Numbered from the stretch's first letter, positions 24,054-33,873 are shown. The stretch is DNA of 56,618 bases from an uncultured Collinsella sp. (GCA_959604825.1 CAUHCN010000014.1:1-56618); one strand, 5' to 3'. Notes: generated from the sequence alone by a model not told the origin. Made by a program: numbers and translations.

Positions 24054-24823
24054 CGGCGCCCGCATCCGCGCCGGCGCTGCGCATCTTCGCCGGCACCACC
24101 GAGGGCCGCCTTCTGTGCGAAAGGGCGAGCGGGGCGGGCATCCCCGCCCGTGCCTACGCGGCAACCGAGTACGGAGGCGAGCTTTTGGGCGAGCTTCCGG
24201 GCATCGAGGTGCATGCGGGCAGGCTCGACGAGGCCGACATGGAGTGCGAGCTTTCTGGCGCGCGCATCGTTGTCGACGCCACGCACCCCTTCGCTACGCT
24301 CGCAAGCGGCAACATCCGGGCCGCTTCGCTCGCCGTGGGTGCACGATGCCTGCGCCTTGCGCGCCCGGTCGAGGCGCTGCCCAAAGGCATCGTGTCGGTC
24401 GCGTCGATCGCCTGCGCCGCGCGCTTTCTCTCCGAGAACCCGGGTCGCGCTCTTCTCACGACGGGGAGCAAGGAGCTTGCTCCCTACACGCGCGTCGCCG
24501 ATTTCGCGGAGCGCTTCTTCGTGCGCGTGCTCCCGCTGCCCAGTGCTATAACGAAGTGCATCGACGCGGGGTTTTCGCCGTCGCACGTCATCGGCATGCA
24601 GGGGCCCTTCACCCGCGAGCTCAACGAGGCGATGCTTCGGCAGGTGGGCGCCCAGTGGCTTGTGACCAAGGACTCGGGAACCGTAGGCGGCACGGCCGAG
24701 AAGCTCGCCTCCGCGCGCGACGTGGGAGCGCACTGCATCGTGGTCACCCGTCCCGCCGAGGGAAGCGGGGCCCTTTCGCTTCGGGAAGTGGAAGACGCGC
24801 TCTTACGGGAGTTCGCGCGCTAG
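24050..24823 (+). CDS. cbiJ: Cobalt-precorrin-6A reductase
   Basis: This 257-residue CbiJ/CobK reduces the macrocycle with NAD(P)H. The N terminus has LRIFAGTTEGRLLCERA, the nucleotide-binding segment. VVDATHPFATLASGNIRAAS, LLTTGSKELAPY, and HVIGMQGPFTRELNEAML followed by WLVTKDSGTVGGTAEKL are the recognised family motifs. GTG at 24050 overlaps the cbiC stop. It is the last gene of the 17-gene operon; no clear T-tract terminator follows it, only transposase debris. Confidence 0.92.
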   Translation: MTAPASAPALRIFAGTTEGRLLCERASGAGIPARAYAATEYGGELLGELPGIEVHAGRLDEADMECELSGARIVVDATHPFATLASGNIRAASLAVGARCLRLARPVEALPKGIVSVASIACAARFLSENPGRALLTTGSKELAPYTRVADFAERFFVRVLPLPSAITKCIDAGFSPSHVIGMQGPFTRELNEAMLRQVGAQWLVTKDSGTVGGTAEKLASARDVGAHCIVVTRPAEGSGALSLREVEDALLREFAR

Positions 24824-24875
24824 GCGCTTGCCGCGCCTGCGCGCCCTCCCGCCCGCGAGGAGGAGCGCCCCGAGC

Positions 24876-24944
24876 AAGCTTGACCCGTACAAGCCCGTCA
24901 TCCATCAATAGCTCGAGGACGACGCCCAGAACTGGCGCAAACAG
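24876..24944 (+). pseudogene. Probable IS21-type transposase (IstA) fragment
   Basis: The plus strand translates as KLDPYKPVIHQ, a TAG codon at 24909-24911, then LEDDAQNWRKQ. This resembles the conserved IstA segment in which a Trp normally sits at the TAG position, before the Arg-Lys-Gln-Arg-His stretch. The similarity stops at 24944, where an inverted-repeat element begins. Only 23 codons are left, so the assignment is tentative. Confidence 0.4.
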
Positions 24945-24949
24945 CCCTT

Positions 24950-25026
24950 CAATAAGTTGCGGTGAAATAGTGTCTGTTTTTGCTGCTAGATAGCATATTC
25001 AGTCCCTAATTCACCGCAACTTGTTG
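24950..25026. repeat. 77-bp element with 21-bp imperfect inverted repeats
   Basis: The left arm (24950-24970, containing AAGTTGCGGTGAA) and right arm (25006-25026, containing TTCACCGCAACTT) match in 19 of 21 positions as inverted repeats. The centre is A/T-rich. It sits between the transposase fragment and the MacB-like gene. It could be a small non-autonomous mobile element or a bidirectional terminator-like hairpin. Confidence 0.6.
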
Positions 25027-25065
25027 GTGGTGGCTTACTGGTAGCTGGTGGTGGCTTACTGGTAG
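25024..25065. repeat. Two tandem copies of a 21-bp unit across a stop codon
   Basis: The unit TGGTGGTGGCTTACTGGTAG plus C occurs twice in a row (25024-25044 and 25045-25065). It includes the last codons and stop of the MacB-like gene, so the stop region has been duplicated. The first stop reached still ends the protein normally. Confidence 0.85.
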
Positions 25066-26270
25066 CGTAGGCACTCCACCGGGTTGAGCTTTGCCGCGCG
25101 GCGAGCGGGGTAGAAGCCAAAGATTACGCCGATGCCGACGGAGACGCCGAAGGCCAGCAGCACCGTGGCGATTGAAAAGCTCGGTGTGATCTCCCCACTG
25201 GCACCGAGCTCGTTGAGAACCCCTGATCCTGCGGCAAACATCGCGAGGCCCCAGGCCAGCAGATAGCCAATCAGGACACCCAGCAGGCCACCGGTGACGC
25301 ACAGCGCCGAGGACTCGGCCAAAAACTGCGCGGTGATATCGCGGCGACTGGCGCCCAAGGCACGGCGAATACCGATCTCGCGGATGCGCTCAGTCACGTT
25401 GGTAAGCATCATATTCATAATGCCGATTCCGCCGACAAGCAGTGAGATACTGGCGACAGCGCCCATGATGAGCGAGAAGGCGCCCATAAACGAGTTGAGT
25501 GCATCGATGGCGCTTTTCATGGAGGTCGCCGATACGCTGTCGTACTCATCATCCTCCGAGATGCCCTTCATCGCGCGCACCTTAGACTCGATGGTCTTGC
25601 AGAGCTCGTCCATGTCTGTGCCCTCGGCGGCAAGTGCCGTCACGCTGGGAAATGAAGGATTCTCGTCGCCAAACAGGCCGGAGATGGTTTCGCGTGGCAT
25701 ATACAGCGTGAGCGAGCCCATGGAGTCGCTGCCGCCATCAATCACGCCTACAATCTGCACCTCGCCGTTGGACACCTTGATGGTTTTCCCCAGTGCGTCC
25801 TGTTCGTTGCCGTAAAGCTGATCGGCGCCGCCACGGCTGATGAGCGCCACGCGCGAGCCTGATTGAGACTCTGCCTGTGAATAGACACGTCCCGCAACGA
25901 GCTTGCTGGCGCCCACGGCATCAAGCATGTCGCTATCGACGCCGTGGGCCATGACGGTATAGCTTTTATCCCCGACCTTGTACTCGGAATAGGCGCTATC
26001 GACGATGCCGATCTGCTCAATCTGCGGCACCAGTTTGCGAAGCTTTTCCACATCCGAATCGGTGAGTTCTTGGGACGAATAGATCTCTACCATGCGGGCT
26101 GCATTGAGGCCCAGGCTGTTGACCAGGCTGTTTTGGATACCGCCGATGAGCGAAGTCATGGCGATGACCGAGGCGATGCCAATGACGATGCCAAGGATGG
26201 TGAGCAGGCTGCGTCCCTTGTTGGCCTCGAGCGAGTGAAGGGCTTCTTGGACAAGATCGCGGGTGCTCAT
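25056..26270 (-). CDS. MacB-like ABC transporter permease
   Basis: This 404-residue protein has one N-terminal transmembrane helix (LLTILGIVIGIASVIAMTSL), a large extracytoplasmic MacB periplasmic-core domain of about residues 45-250, and a C-terminal FtsX domain with three helices. NVTERIREIGIRRALGASRRDI is the hallmark cytoplasmic loop. It would work with the adjacent ATPase and MacA-like protein as a mechanotransmission-type exporter of a peptide, antibiotic or lipid-linked substrate. Its start overlaps the ATPase end by four bases. Confidence 0.9.
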   Translation of the reverse strand: MSTRDLVQEALHSLEANKGRSLLTILGIVIGIASVIAMTSLIGGIQNSLVNSLGLNAARMVEIYSSQELTDSDVEKLRKLVPQIEQIGIVDSAYSEYKVGDKSYTVMAHGVDSDMLDAVGASKLVAGRVYSQAESQSGSRVALISRGGADQLYGNEQDALGKTIKVSNGEVQIVGVIDGGSDSMGSLTLYMPRETISGLFGDENPSFPSVTALAAEGTDMDELCKTIESKVRAMKGISEDDEYDSVSATSMKSAIDALNSFMGAFSLIMGAVASISLLVGGIGIMNMMLTNVTERIREIGIRRALGASRRDITAQFLAESSALCVTGGLLGVLIGYLLAWGLAMFAAGSGVLNELGASGEITPSFSIATVLLAFGVSVGIGVIFGFYPARRAAKLNPVECLRYQ

Positions 26271-27040
26271 GCCTTCGCTCCTTTCGGCTGATTGGTGGTT
26301 GCAGAAATCGCGGGCAGGTTTTTGACGGCCCCGCGTAACGTATTCGGTGTATGCGCGACATATGCGCCGTCATGGATTCGCCCGTCACGGATGGTTACGG
26401 CTCGATCGGCCTCGGCGGCGATGCCGGGGTCATGCGTAATGAGTACGATGGTCTTGCCGCGTTTCTGGAGCTTGTGGAAGGTTTCCATGACGAGCGCCCC
26501 GGTTGTCGAGTCTAGATTTCCCGTTGGCTCGTCGGCCAAAATGATGGGCGGGTCGTTGACGAGGGCGCGCGCGATGGCGACGCGCTGCATCTGTCCGCCC
26601 GAGAGTTCCGATATGCGGTGGTCCCAATGGTCGACCGGCAGTGTGACGGCTTGCAGCGCGTGCACGGCGCGCATCTCGCGCTGGCTACGCGGCACATTGG
26701 TGTAGGACAGCGGCAGCATGACGTTTTCGATCACCGTCAGACGCGGCAGCAAGTTAAAACTCTGAAAGACAAAGCCGATGCTCAGCGCGCGCACCTCGGT
26801 GAGCTCATCATCGTCGAGCTCGGCGACGTTGAGCCCTTGCAGGAAATAATCACCCGCCGTCGGCTTGTCCAGGCAGCCCAGGATGTTCATGAGCGTCGAC
26901 TTGCCCGAGCCCGAGGGGCCGGTGATGGCGACGAACTCACCGGGGTTCACCGCCAGGCTCACGTTGTGCAGGATGTGGGCGCAACCGGCCTCGCTCTCAA
27001 AGATGCGGTGCACGTTGCGGATGTCGATGACGGGACGCAT
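26267..27040 (-). CDS. MacB/LolD-type ABC transporter ATPase
   Basis: This 257-residue ATPase has Walker A GPSGSGKST near residue 42, FVFQSFNLLPRLT, signature LSGGQMQRVAIARAL, Walker B IILADEPTGNLD, and the switch His in LITHD. The family normally stops soon after residue 225; here a tail of about 30 residues follows. It sits between the permease and the membrane-fusion-like gene and shares one base with the end of the latter. It is clearly part of one three-gene unit. Confidence 0.93.
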   Translation of the reverse strand: MRPVIDIRNVHRIFESEAGCAHILHNVSLAVNPGEFVAITGPSGSGKSTLMNILGCLDKPTAGDYFLQGLNVAELDDDELTEVRALSIGFVFQSFNLLPRLTVIENVMLPLSYTNVPRSQREMRAVHALQAVTLPVDHWDHRISELSGGQMQRVAIARALVNDPPIILADEPTGNLDSTTGALVMETFHKLQKRGKTIVLITHDPGIAAEADRAVTIRDGRIHDGAYVAHTPNTLRGAVKNLPAISATTNQPKGAKA

Positions 27041-28452
27041 TACTTGCCCTCGTCGGCAGACATATTGTCGCCGCCGTCTGCCGTCATGCCTGCGCCGGTA
27101 TCCGTCACGATGGTGTCGCCGTCGCGTAACTTGGTAACCGGGACGTCTGGGTTGATCTCGTTGCCCTGGTCGTCGCGCTTGACCTGCGTCTTACCGACTA
27201 CAGCCTCGTTGTCGTTTTGCGTCACGACGGTCACCTTCACGCGGCGCGTCTTCTTGCCTTCCGAATCGGTGGCCAGATTGACGTAATAGTGCTCGCCATC
27301 TTCGGTCATCAGCGCCATGGTCGGCACCATAACCACGTCGTCGAGCTTCTCGGTCACTACCGAGACCTCGGCAGTCATACCCGGCTTAAGGCGACTGTCG
27401 GGTGCTTCGATGAGGATGTCGACGTTAAAGGTCACGCTGCCGCCGCTACCGGAGCCGGAGTCAGAGTTTGCCACCGAGGCGATAGCCGTGACGGTGCCCT
27501 GGCTCACGATATCGGGAAACGCGGGATAGGTCACGTTGGCGCTTTGGCCCACGGCAATTTTGGCGATATCCTTTTCGCCCACCTGAACCGTCACCTTCAT
27601 CTTGGACAGGTCGGCGATTTGCATGCACTGCTTGCCGCCGCTCGTGTCGCTTTCACCCATGATCATGCCGCCTGTTACCGTAGCGCCCACCTTGGCGTTG
27701 AGCTCCACGATGCTGCCCGAGCTGGGGGCCTTTACGGTGCGCTCGGCCGCCTTTGCAGTTGCCTGTTCCAGCGCTGCCTGGGCCGAGGCGAGGTTGCGCT
27801 GGGCGGTCGAGACGGCATTTGCGTTGGCGTTTGCGTCCGATGGGGCGGTCGATCCGTCACCGTCCGTTGCCGGTGCGGCCTGTGCGGCCGCGAATGCCGC
27901 CTTTGCATTGTTCAGGTCTTCCTGAGCGGCTGCAACTGCACGCTGCGCCTCGGCAACGTTGCGATCGAGTTCGTCGTTCTTAATGGTCATGAGCACGTCG
28001 CCCTCGTTGACGCTCTGTCCTGCCTGAACGTTGATCTGTTCCACCGTACCGTCGACAGAAGGGGAGACGACCGAGGCTGAAATAGGCTTGAGCTGGCCTT
28101 TTGCCTCGACGGTTGTGGTAAAGGTGCCTTCCATGGCCATGTCGGTCACGGGGCCGCCTGCAGATTGCGGTTGCGAATTGAGGACAACGCTCACGATAAT
28201 GGCTATCAGGATAATGCCACCCACGATGCCGGCCGCGATACCGCGGCGAACAAGCTTTTTATGTCGGCGCTCGGCGCGCTTGGCCTTGAGCTTTGCATAC
28301 GCCTCATCGTCGGATATCCCTGCGTTGGCTTGCTCCTGATCGTTTTGCTGTGCGGCATGAACGCTCGTGATGAGTGGCAGGGTTTCGGTTGCACCTTCCG
28401 GTGTGTGCTCGGTATCGCCTGGGCCCGGGGTGATGGTGGGGACATTCGACAT
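27040..28452 (-). CDS. MacA/HlyD-like membrane fusion protein
   Basis: This 470-residue protein has a cytoplasmic N terminus of about 70 residues, one transmembrane helix (about residues 72-93), then a lipoyl-like hybrid motif (VEQINVQAGQSVNEGDVLM). An alanine-rich coiled coil follows, then a second lipoyl half (VKAPSSGSIVELNAKVGATV), and the beta-barrel and membrane-proximal domains. The C-terminal about 25 residues are Asp/Gly-rich. The start at 28452 follows AAAGGAG. In a monoderm it would clamp the exporter's outer face. It is the first gene of the unit. Confidence 0.88.
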   Translation of the reverse strand: MSNVPTITPGPGDTEHTPEGATETLPLITSVHAAQQNDQEQANAGISDDEAYAKLKAKRAERRHKKLVRRGIAAGIVGGIILIAIIVSVVLNSQPQSAGGPVTDMAMEGTFTTTVEAKGQLKPISASVVSPSVDGTVEQINVQAGQSVNEGDVLMTIKNDELDRNVAEAQRAVAAAQEDLNNAKAAFAAAQAAPATDGDGSTAPSDANANANAVSTAQRNLASAQAALEQATAKAAERTVKAPSSGSIVELNAKVGATVTGGMIMGESDTSGGKQCMQIADLSKMKVTVQVGEKDIAKIAVGQSANVTYPAFPDIVSQGTVTAIASVANSDSGSGSGGSVTFNVDILIEAPDSRLKPGMTAEVSVVTEKLDDVVMVPTMALMTEDGEHYYVNLATDSEGKKTRRVKVTVVTQNDNEAVVGKTQVKRDDQGNEINPDVPVTKLRDGDTIVTDTGAGMTADGGDNMSADEGK

Positions 28453-28580
28453 AGCGTCTCCTTTATAGAACGTTTCCCGATAAGTATATGCGCTCACCGG
28501 TTGGGGCGGGCGCATAGGTGTGTTTCTTTCAGCATTGAAAGATAGGTGGCGCTAGGTTTATTTGTGCTGCGTAAGATGTA

Positions 28581-30305
28581 CTACGAGTGGACAACCACGC
28601 ACAGACCGACTTTGATGCAATCGTGCAGCGCTTTGGCATCGGCCAGGCGCAAGTTGATGCATCCGTGGCTGCCGCACCACTTGTAGGAGTTGGGGTCGTC
28701 GAAACTCTTATCGTTTTGCCACGTTGCATCGTGGAAGCCGACCATGTTTCCCTCAAATGGCATCCAATAGCTGACCGGGCTCTCGTATTTGGGCTTGCCG
28801 GTCTCGGGGTCCTTGGCACCGATAAGCTTGCTGGCGCCATCGTTGCTGTTGATCTGCCATACGCCCTCGGGGGTGGCGTCCTCTCCCGGCTTGCCGGAGA
28901 TAAAGTTGGCCTCCCACACGATATTGCCGCTCTCGTCGTAGTATCGCGCGTGCTGCTCGGACAGATCGACATCGACGTATGCCTTCCAGTCGGGCTCTCC
29001 CTTAGCGGTAAAGGTGTCGGCCTTCTGGGAGTACTTGATCTCGATTTCGCCGGTCTGCTTGTTGTTAATGGCGTCCTCGACCTGCTTGGCGAGCGAGCTG
29101 CTGTCGATGGACCAACCAAAGTCGCCGCCTTCGACGGCGCATTGCTTGCCATCGGCGCGCGTCCACCAGCGAGTGGAGCCCACGGTGTTAAAGCCATTTG
29201 CGAGCTCGGCTGCCCAGCTGCTGATCTGCGACGTATCGAGCGTAGGTTTGGCCGGATCGGCAAAGCTGATCCACTGCAATACGGAGCTACCATCAACCTT
29301 GCCGGCATCCTCGCCGTTGAGCTTGAGGGTCACGTTGACGCCCAGGAAGTTGTTGGCGGCATCGCATGCGGCCTGAATCTGATCATCGGTCAGCGTTCCA
29401 TTGAGCGGCTCATAGGCATCGTTGCCGAGCTTGGTAAGGTTTACGGTCTCGGACAGTGAGGCAAGCTCGAGCTCGGCATACTTAATGACATGCTCGCGGT
29501 TGAGTTTTTCGTTGGAGCGTGCCTTCTCGACGGTAAACTTGCCGGCCTGCTCGTCATAGGAGCTATTGGCCTCGAACGTGCCCGAACGGCCCTCGTTAAA
29601 CTCGTCGATGGCGGCACCCAGGTCTTCCTCAAACTTCTTTTGGTCAAAGGTATCGGAGAGCATGGACAGGTCGACGTCTTGATCAAGATCGATTTCGTTG
29701 GAGCTAGCGGTTGTTTTGGTCTTGCCGCTTAAGGATTCTACAAGGCGGACCGGCCATACAAAGGCTTCGTTGTGGTTGATGATCTCTTTTGCGGCAGCTT
29801 CGCCGTCGACGATGGGCTCATCGGACTCGGGCTGATAGGTCCAGCTAAAGTCATCGCCCGTCACGGTGAGCTTATAGTGCTTCCAAGCCGAGTTGACCTT
29901 GGTGGCGGCAGACGAAGCGTTGGAGAACGAGACGTCAACGCCGGCGATGGTGGTGTTGGGGTAGGCTACCTGCGAAAACGCTACGACGCCTACGATATAG
30001 ACAATGACGATAAGACCCAGGACGACAAAGAGCGTCGTCTTTTTGCCCGACTTATTGTTCTCGGCGGGTTTGCGCGCGGGGCCGCGATCGCCTCGACCGT
30101 GCGTGGGGGGCTGCTTGGGCGTATTGCCGTTTGCCTGGCGCTGCTGACGTTGCTGGCGCTGCTGGTTCGGGCGTTGCGAAGCGTTTGCCGCACCTCGCTG
30201 CTGACCGCGGCTCGGCGCGATAGGACGCGGCGATTGAACGCCGCCGGTGTGCCTGCTCGGCTGCTGCGGATCGGGAATCAGTTGAGTTCGATCGTATTGC
30301 GACAT
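28581..30305 (-). CDS. Membrane-anchored L,D-transpeptidase (YkuD domain)
   Basis: This 574-residue protein has a basic, Gln/Arg/Pro-rich cytoplasmic N terminus of about 75 residues, a transmembrane helix (TLFVVLGLIVIVYIVGVVAF), and an extracytoplasmic part. The middle has putative peptidoglycan-binding repeats of the kind found with YkuD domains (PF12229). The C-terminal about 130 residues are YkuD with catalytic motif SHGCINLR near residue 553. It would make 3-3 cross-links or attach proteins to peptidoglycan. Two ATGs lie at 30314 and 30305; the second has AAGGA at better spacing. Confidence 0.9.
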   Translation of the reverse strand: MSQYDRTQLIPDPQQPSRHTGGVQSPRPIAPSRGQQRGAANASQRPNQQRQQRQQRQANGNTPKQPPTHGRGDRGPARKPAENNKSGKKTTLFVVLGLIVIVYIVGVVAFSQVAYPNTTIAGVDVSFSNASSAATKVNSAWKHYKLTVTGDDFSWTYQPESDEPIVDGEAAAKEIINHNEAFVWPVRLVESLSGKTKTTASSNEIDLDQDVDLSMLSDTFDQKKFEEDLGAAIDEFNEGRSGTFEANSSYDEQAGKFTVEKARSNEKLNREHVIKYAELELASLSETVNLTKLGNDAYEPLNGTLTDDQIQAACDAANNFLGVNVTLKLNGEDAGKVDGSSVLQWISFADPAKPTLDTSQISSWAAELANGFNTVGSTRWWTRADGKQCAVEGGDFGWSIDSSSLAKQVEDAINNKQTGEIEIKYSQKADTFTAKGEPDWKAYVDVDLSEQHARYYDESGNIVWEANFISGKPGEDATPEGVWQINSNDGASKLIGAKDPETGKPKYESPVSYWMPFEGNMVGFHDATWQNDKSFDDPNSYKWCGSHGCINLRLADAKALHDCIKVGLCVVVHS

Positions 30306-30415
30306 CGTATGCATATCCTTCGAATTTCGCCTTGCGGCTCATCGTGTTTTTACTGGGCTTGCATTATAGCGATTACCTAGTTGTTTGTGGTATGGAAACG
30401 GTGGCATTCAAAAGA

Positions 30416-30435
30416 GGTGGGACATTTGTCCCACC
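30416..30435 (-). terminator. Terminator of the L-serine dehydratase gene
   Basis: A perfect 9-bp stem GGTGGGACA/TGTCCCACC with a two-base centre lies 19 bases beyond the stop codon. On the minus strand it is followed by TCTTTTG. The short T-tract makes termination plausible but not certain. Confidence 0.55.
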
Positions 30436-30454
30436 TTCGAGTCTTTCTTTGTCG

Positions 30455-32062
30455 CTATCCGCACACACCGCATTTTGCACAGGCCGAAAGTGCGGCCGGA
30501 GCCTGCGCGATGCCACCCTTTGCCGTCTCGCGCAGCGTGGCCGGCAACGCGTGGCCCACGGAGAGCATGACGTGCGCCATCTGGTCAAACGGCACCAGGC
30601 TCTTGATACCGGCAAGTGCAAGCTGCGCCGAGCTAAAGGCGGCTGCCACGCCGATGGCGTTGCGGTTTTGGCAGGGTACCTCCACGAGGCCACCGACGGG
30701 GTCACAAACGAGGCCCAGCAAGTTACTCAGCGCGATGGAACTGGCGTCGAGCGCCTGCCCGGGCGTGCCGCCGAGCATCTGCACCAGCGCGGCGGCTGCC
30801 ATGGCGGCCGCACTTCCTACCTCAGCCTGGCAGCCGCCCTCGGCACCGGCGACGCAGGCGCTCGTGGTGAGGTTGAGGCCGATGGCGGCTGCGCAGTAGA
30901 GCGCGTCCATGACCTGCTCGTCGTCGAGCTGAAGGTGATCGGCGAGCGCCAGCACGCAGCCGGGCACGACACCCGCGGAGCCTGCCGTGGGAGCGGCGAC
31001 GATCACTCCCATCGTGGCGGAGCGCTCGAGCACGGCCATCGCGCGGGCCACGGCGTCGGTTTGAACGGTGCCCATCAGGCTCGTGCTCAAATCGTTGCGG
31101 CCGGTGGCATCGACGAGTTTAGCCTCGCCGCCGATAAGCCCGCCGAGCGATCGTTGCGGATTGACGATGGGGGTCGTGGTCTCCTCGCGCATGACGTCGA
31201 GCACGCGGCGCATGGCGGCGACGGCGTGGGCCTCGCCGGTCAGACGCGCCTCGCGCACGGCCATAACGGCGCCGATATTCAGGCCGAGCTCGGCGCACGC
31301 ATCGAGCAGCTGCTCGCCGTCGTCGAAGATCTCCTTTGCCGAGACACCGGGGGAGAGCGACGAGGCAGAACCGGGGAGCTCGATAAAGGTCGCGTAATCG
31401 ACATTGTCGAGTTTGCGGAGCATGGGGACGACGGTGTCGTCGGGCGCGCCGTCGGTCTCAAAGACGGAGTAGGCCTGGCCGCCCACTTCGGTGCGGTAGG
31501 TGCGGCAGAAGGCGATGTTCACGTGTGCGTAGGCGAGCAGGTTCGTGAGCGCGGCGAGCACGCCGGGGACGTCGTAGTGCGCCACGAAGAGTGTGGAGTA
31601 CATGCCCGAGATGTCGACGCCGACGCCGTTAATGCGGCTGATGCGCATCTTGCCGCCGCCCAGGCTCTCACCGCGGACCTGGGCCGTGGCGCCCGTGTCG
31701 TCGACCATGTCGATGTCGACGGTGTTGGGGTGGATGGAGGCGTCGTCGCCCTTGATGTCAAAGTGATATTCGAGGCCCTGCTCGTGCGCGAGGTCGAAGG
31801 CCTGCTTGATGTTCTCGTCATCGGTGTCGAGGCCCAGGATGCCCGCGACGAGCGCACGATCGGTGCCGTGGCCGCGGTAGGTGTGGGCAAAGGAGTTCCA
31901 CAGGCCAAAGGTGACTTTGGTGATGCGGCCTTCCAGCAGGCTGGCGGCAACTTGGGCGCAGCGCAGGGCGCCGGCGGTGTGCGAAGAACTGGGGCCGACC
32001 ATGACGGGGCCCAAGATCTCGAATGCCGAGGTCGTAGCTAGTGTTTGCGGCTTGCCTGCCAT
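30455..32062 (-). CDS. sdaA: L-serine ammonia-lyase, single-chain iron-sulfur type
   Basis: This enzyme deaminates L-serine to pyruvate and ammonia with a [4Fe-4S] cluster. The 535-residue protein fuses the two chains found separately in Bacillus. A beta part covers about residues 1-225 with GPSSSHTAGALR and an ACT domain (AHYDVPGVLAALTNLLA). An alpha part follows from about 240, with GSAGVVPGCVLAL, AGAEGGCQAEVG and CDPVGGLVEVPCQ, which carry the cluster-binding Cys residues. The start at 32062 has AGGAG five to six bases upstream; an upstream in-frame ATG at 32104 lacks one. Confidence 0.92.
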   Translation of the reverse strand: MAGKPQTLATTSAFEILGPVMVGPSSSHTAGALRCAQVAASLLEGRITKVTFGLWNSFAHTYRGHGTDRALVAGILGLDTDDENIKQAFDLAHEQGLEYHFDIKGDDASIHPNTVDIDMVDDTGATAQVRGESLGGGKMRISRINGVGVDISGMYSTLFVAHYDVPGVLAALTNLLAYAHVNIAFCRTYRTEVGGQAYSVFETDGAPDDTVVPMLRKLDNVDYATFIELPGSASSLSPGVSAKEIFDDGEQLLDACAELGLNIGAVMAVREARLTGEAHAVAAMRRVLDVMREETTTPIVNPQRSLGGLIGGEAKLVDATGRNDLSTSLMGTVQTDAVARAMAVLERSATMGVIVAAPTAGSAGVVPGCVLALADHLQLDDEQVMDALYCAAAIGLNLTTSACVAGAEGGCQAEVGSAAAMAAAALVQMLGGTPGQALDASSIALSNLLGLVCDPVGGLVEVPCQNRNAIGVAAAFSSAQLALAGIKSLVPFDQMAHVMLSVGHALPATLRETAKGGIAQAPAALSACAKCGVCG

Positions 32063-32300
32063 ATGCGCTCCTGTTCTATCCCGTCGTCCCGAGGGTCGGG
32101 GCATAAGGTCGCCTGCTCGGACAGTCCTGCTCGCACGGAGAGCACATTAAGTGCTCTCCGGCTCGTGCGGAACTCGCGATCGACCAAATACCAAAGCCCT
32201 CGGAACTTAGGATACATGGTTGGAGTCGCTCTGCTGCGAAATTTATCGGCCTATGACCTATTCCATGTCCCAGGTCGGCTCATCTTCACCATCTTTAAAT
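32063..32300. other. Upstream region of sdaA with a 10-bp perfect hairpin
   Basis: The intergenic region between the metK end and the sdaA start holds CGGAGAGCAC (32136-32145) and its exact inverse (32151-32160) around ATTAA. Flanking GCAC/GTGC pairs extend the stem. It lacks a T-tract, so a leader structure or operator for sdaA is as likely as a terminator. I recognise no known riboswitch here. Confidence 0.4.
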
Positions 32301-32337
32301 AAAAAAGAAGTACCGGTTGGAGCCGGTACTTCTTTTG
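32301..32337 (-). terminator. Strong terminator of metK
   Basis: GAAGTACCGG and CCGGTACTTC pair around a short loop. On the minus strand the stem is followed by TTTTTTATTT. It lies about 40 bases beyond the metK stop. The opposite strand also ends in TTTT, so it may act in both directions. Confidence 0.85.
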
Positions 32338-32373
32338 GTGCGTTGTTTCTTGGCTGTAGCTTTTGCCGTTAGC

Positions 32374-33654
<1,281 letters not shown>

Positions 33655-33763
33655 GATTGTCCTTTCAAAAACGTGTCCCGGCGACCGTTACCATTCCGCC
33701 GAGCTCTGTATGCAAGGGCACATCATAGCGCGTAAATCAAACATTCACACCCTTTCCGCACCT

Positions 33764-33873
33764 ACTCATTGGGGACAGACTTAAATGACCAGCCTTACCG
33801 AAGAGTGTCCTCAAAGACCAGTCGTTTAAGAACGTTCCCAACGACTGGTCATTTAAGTCTGTCCCCAATGAGT
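33764..33873. repeat. 110-bp palindromic element with 29-bp perfect inverted repeats
   Basis: The left arm (33764-33792) begins ACTCATTGGGGACAGACTT. The right arm (33845-33873) is its exact reverse complement. The centre holds a second inverted pair, GACCAGTCGTT (about 33816-33826) and AACGACTGGTC (33840-33850). This pair shares bases with the outer right arm, so two alternative folds are possible. It sits between the divergent metK and gltX genes. The TTGGGGACAGAC core is like sequences seen near REP-associated transposases; that link is from memory and unverified. Confidence 0.8.

Noticed and set aside
33655..33763. SAM riboswitch upstream of metK
   Set aside because: The region lacks recognisable SAM-I, SAM-II or SAM-IV core sequences; only the palindromic element stands out.
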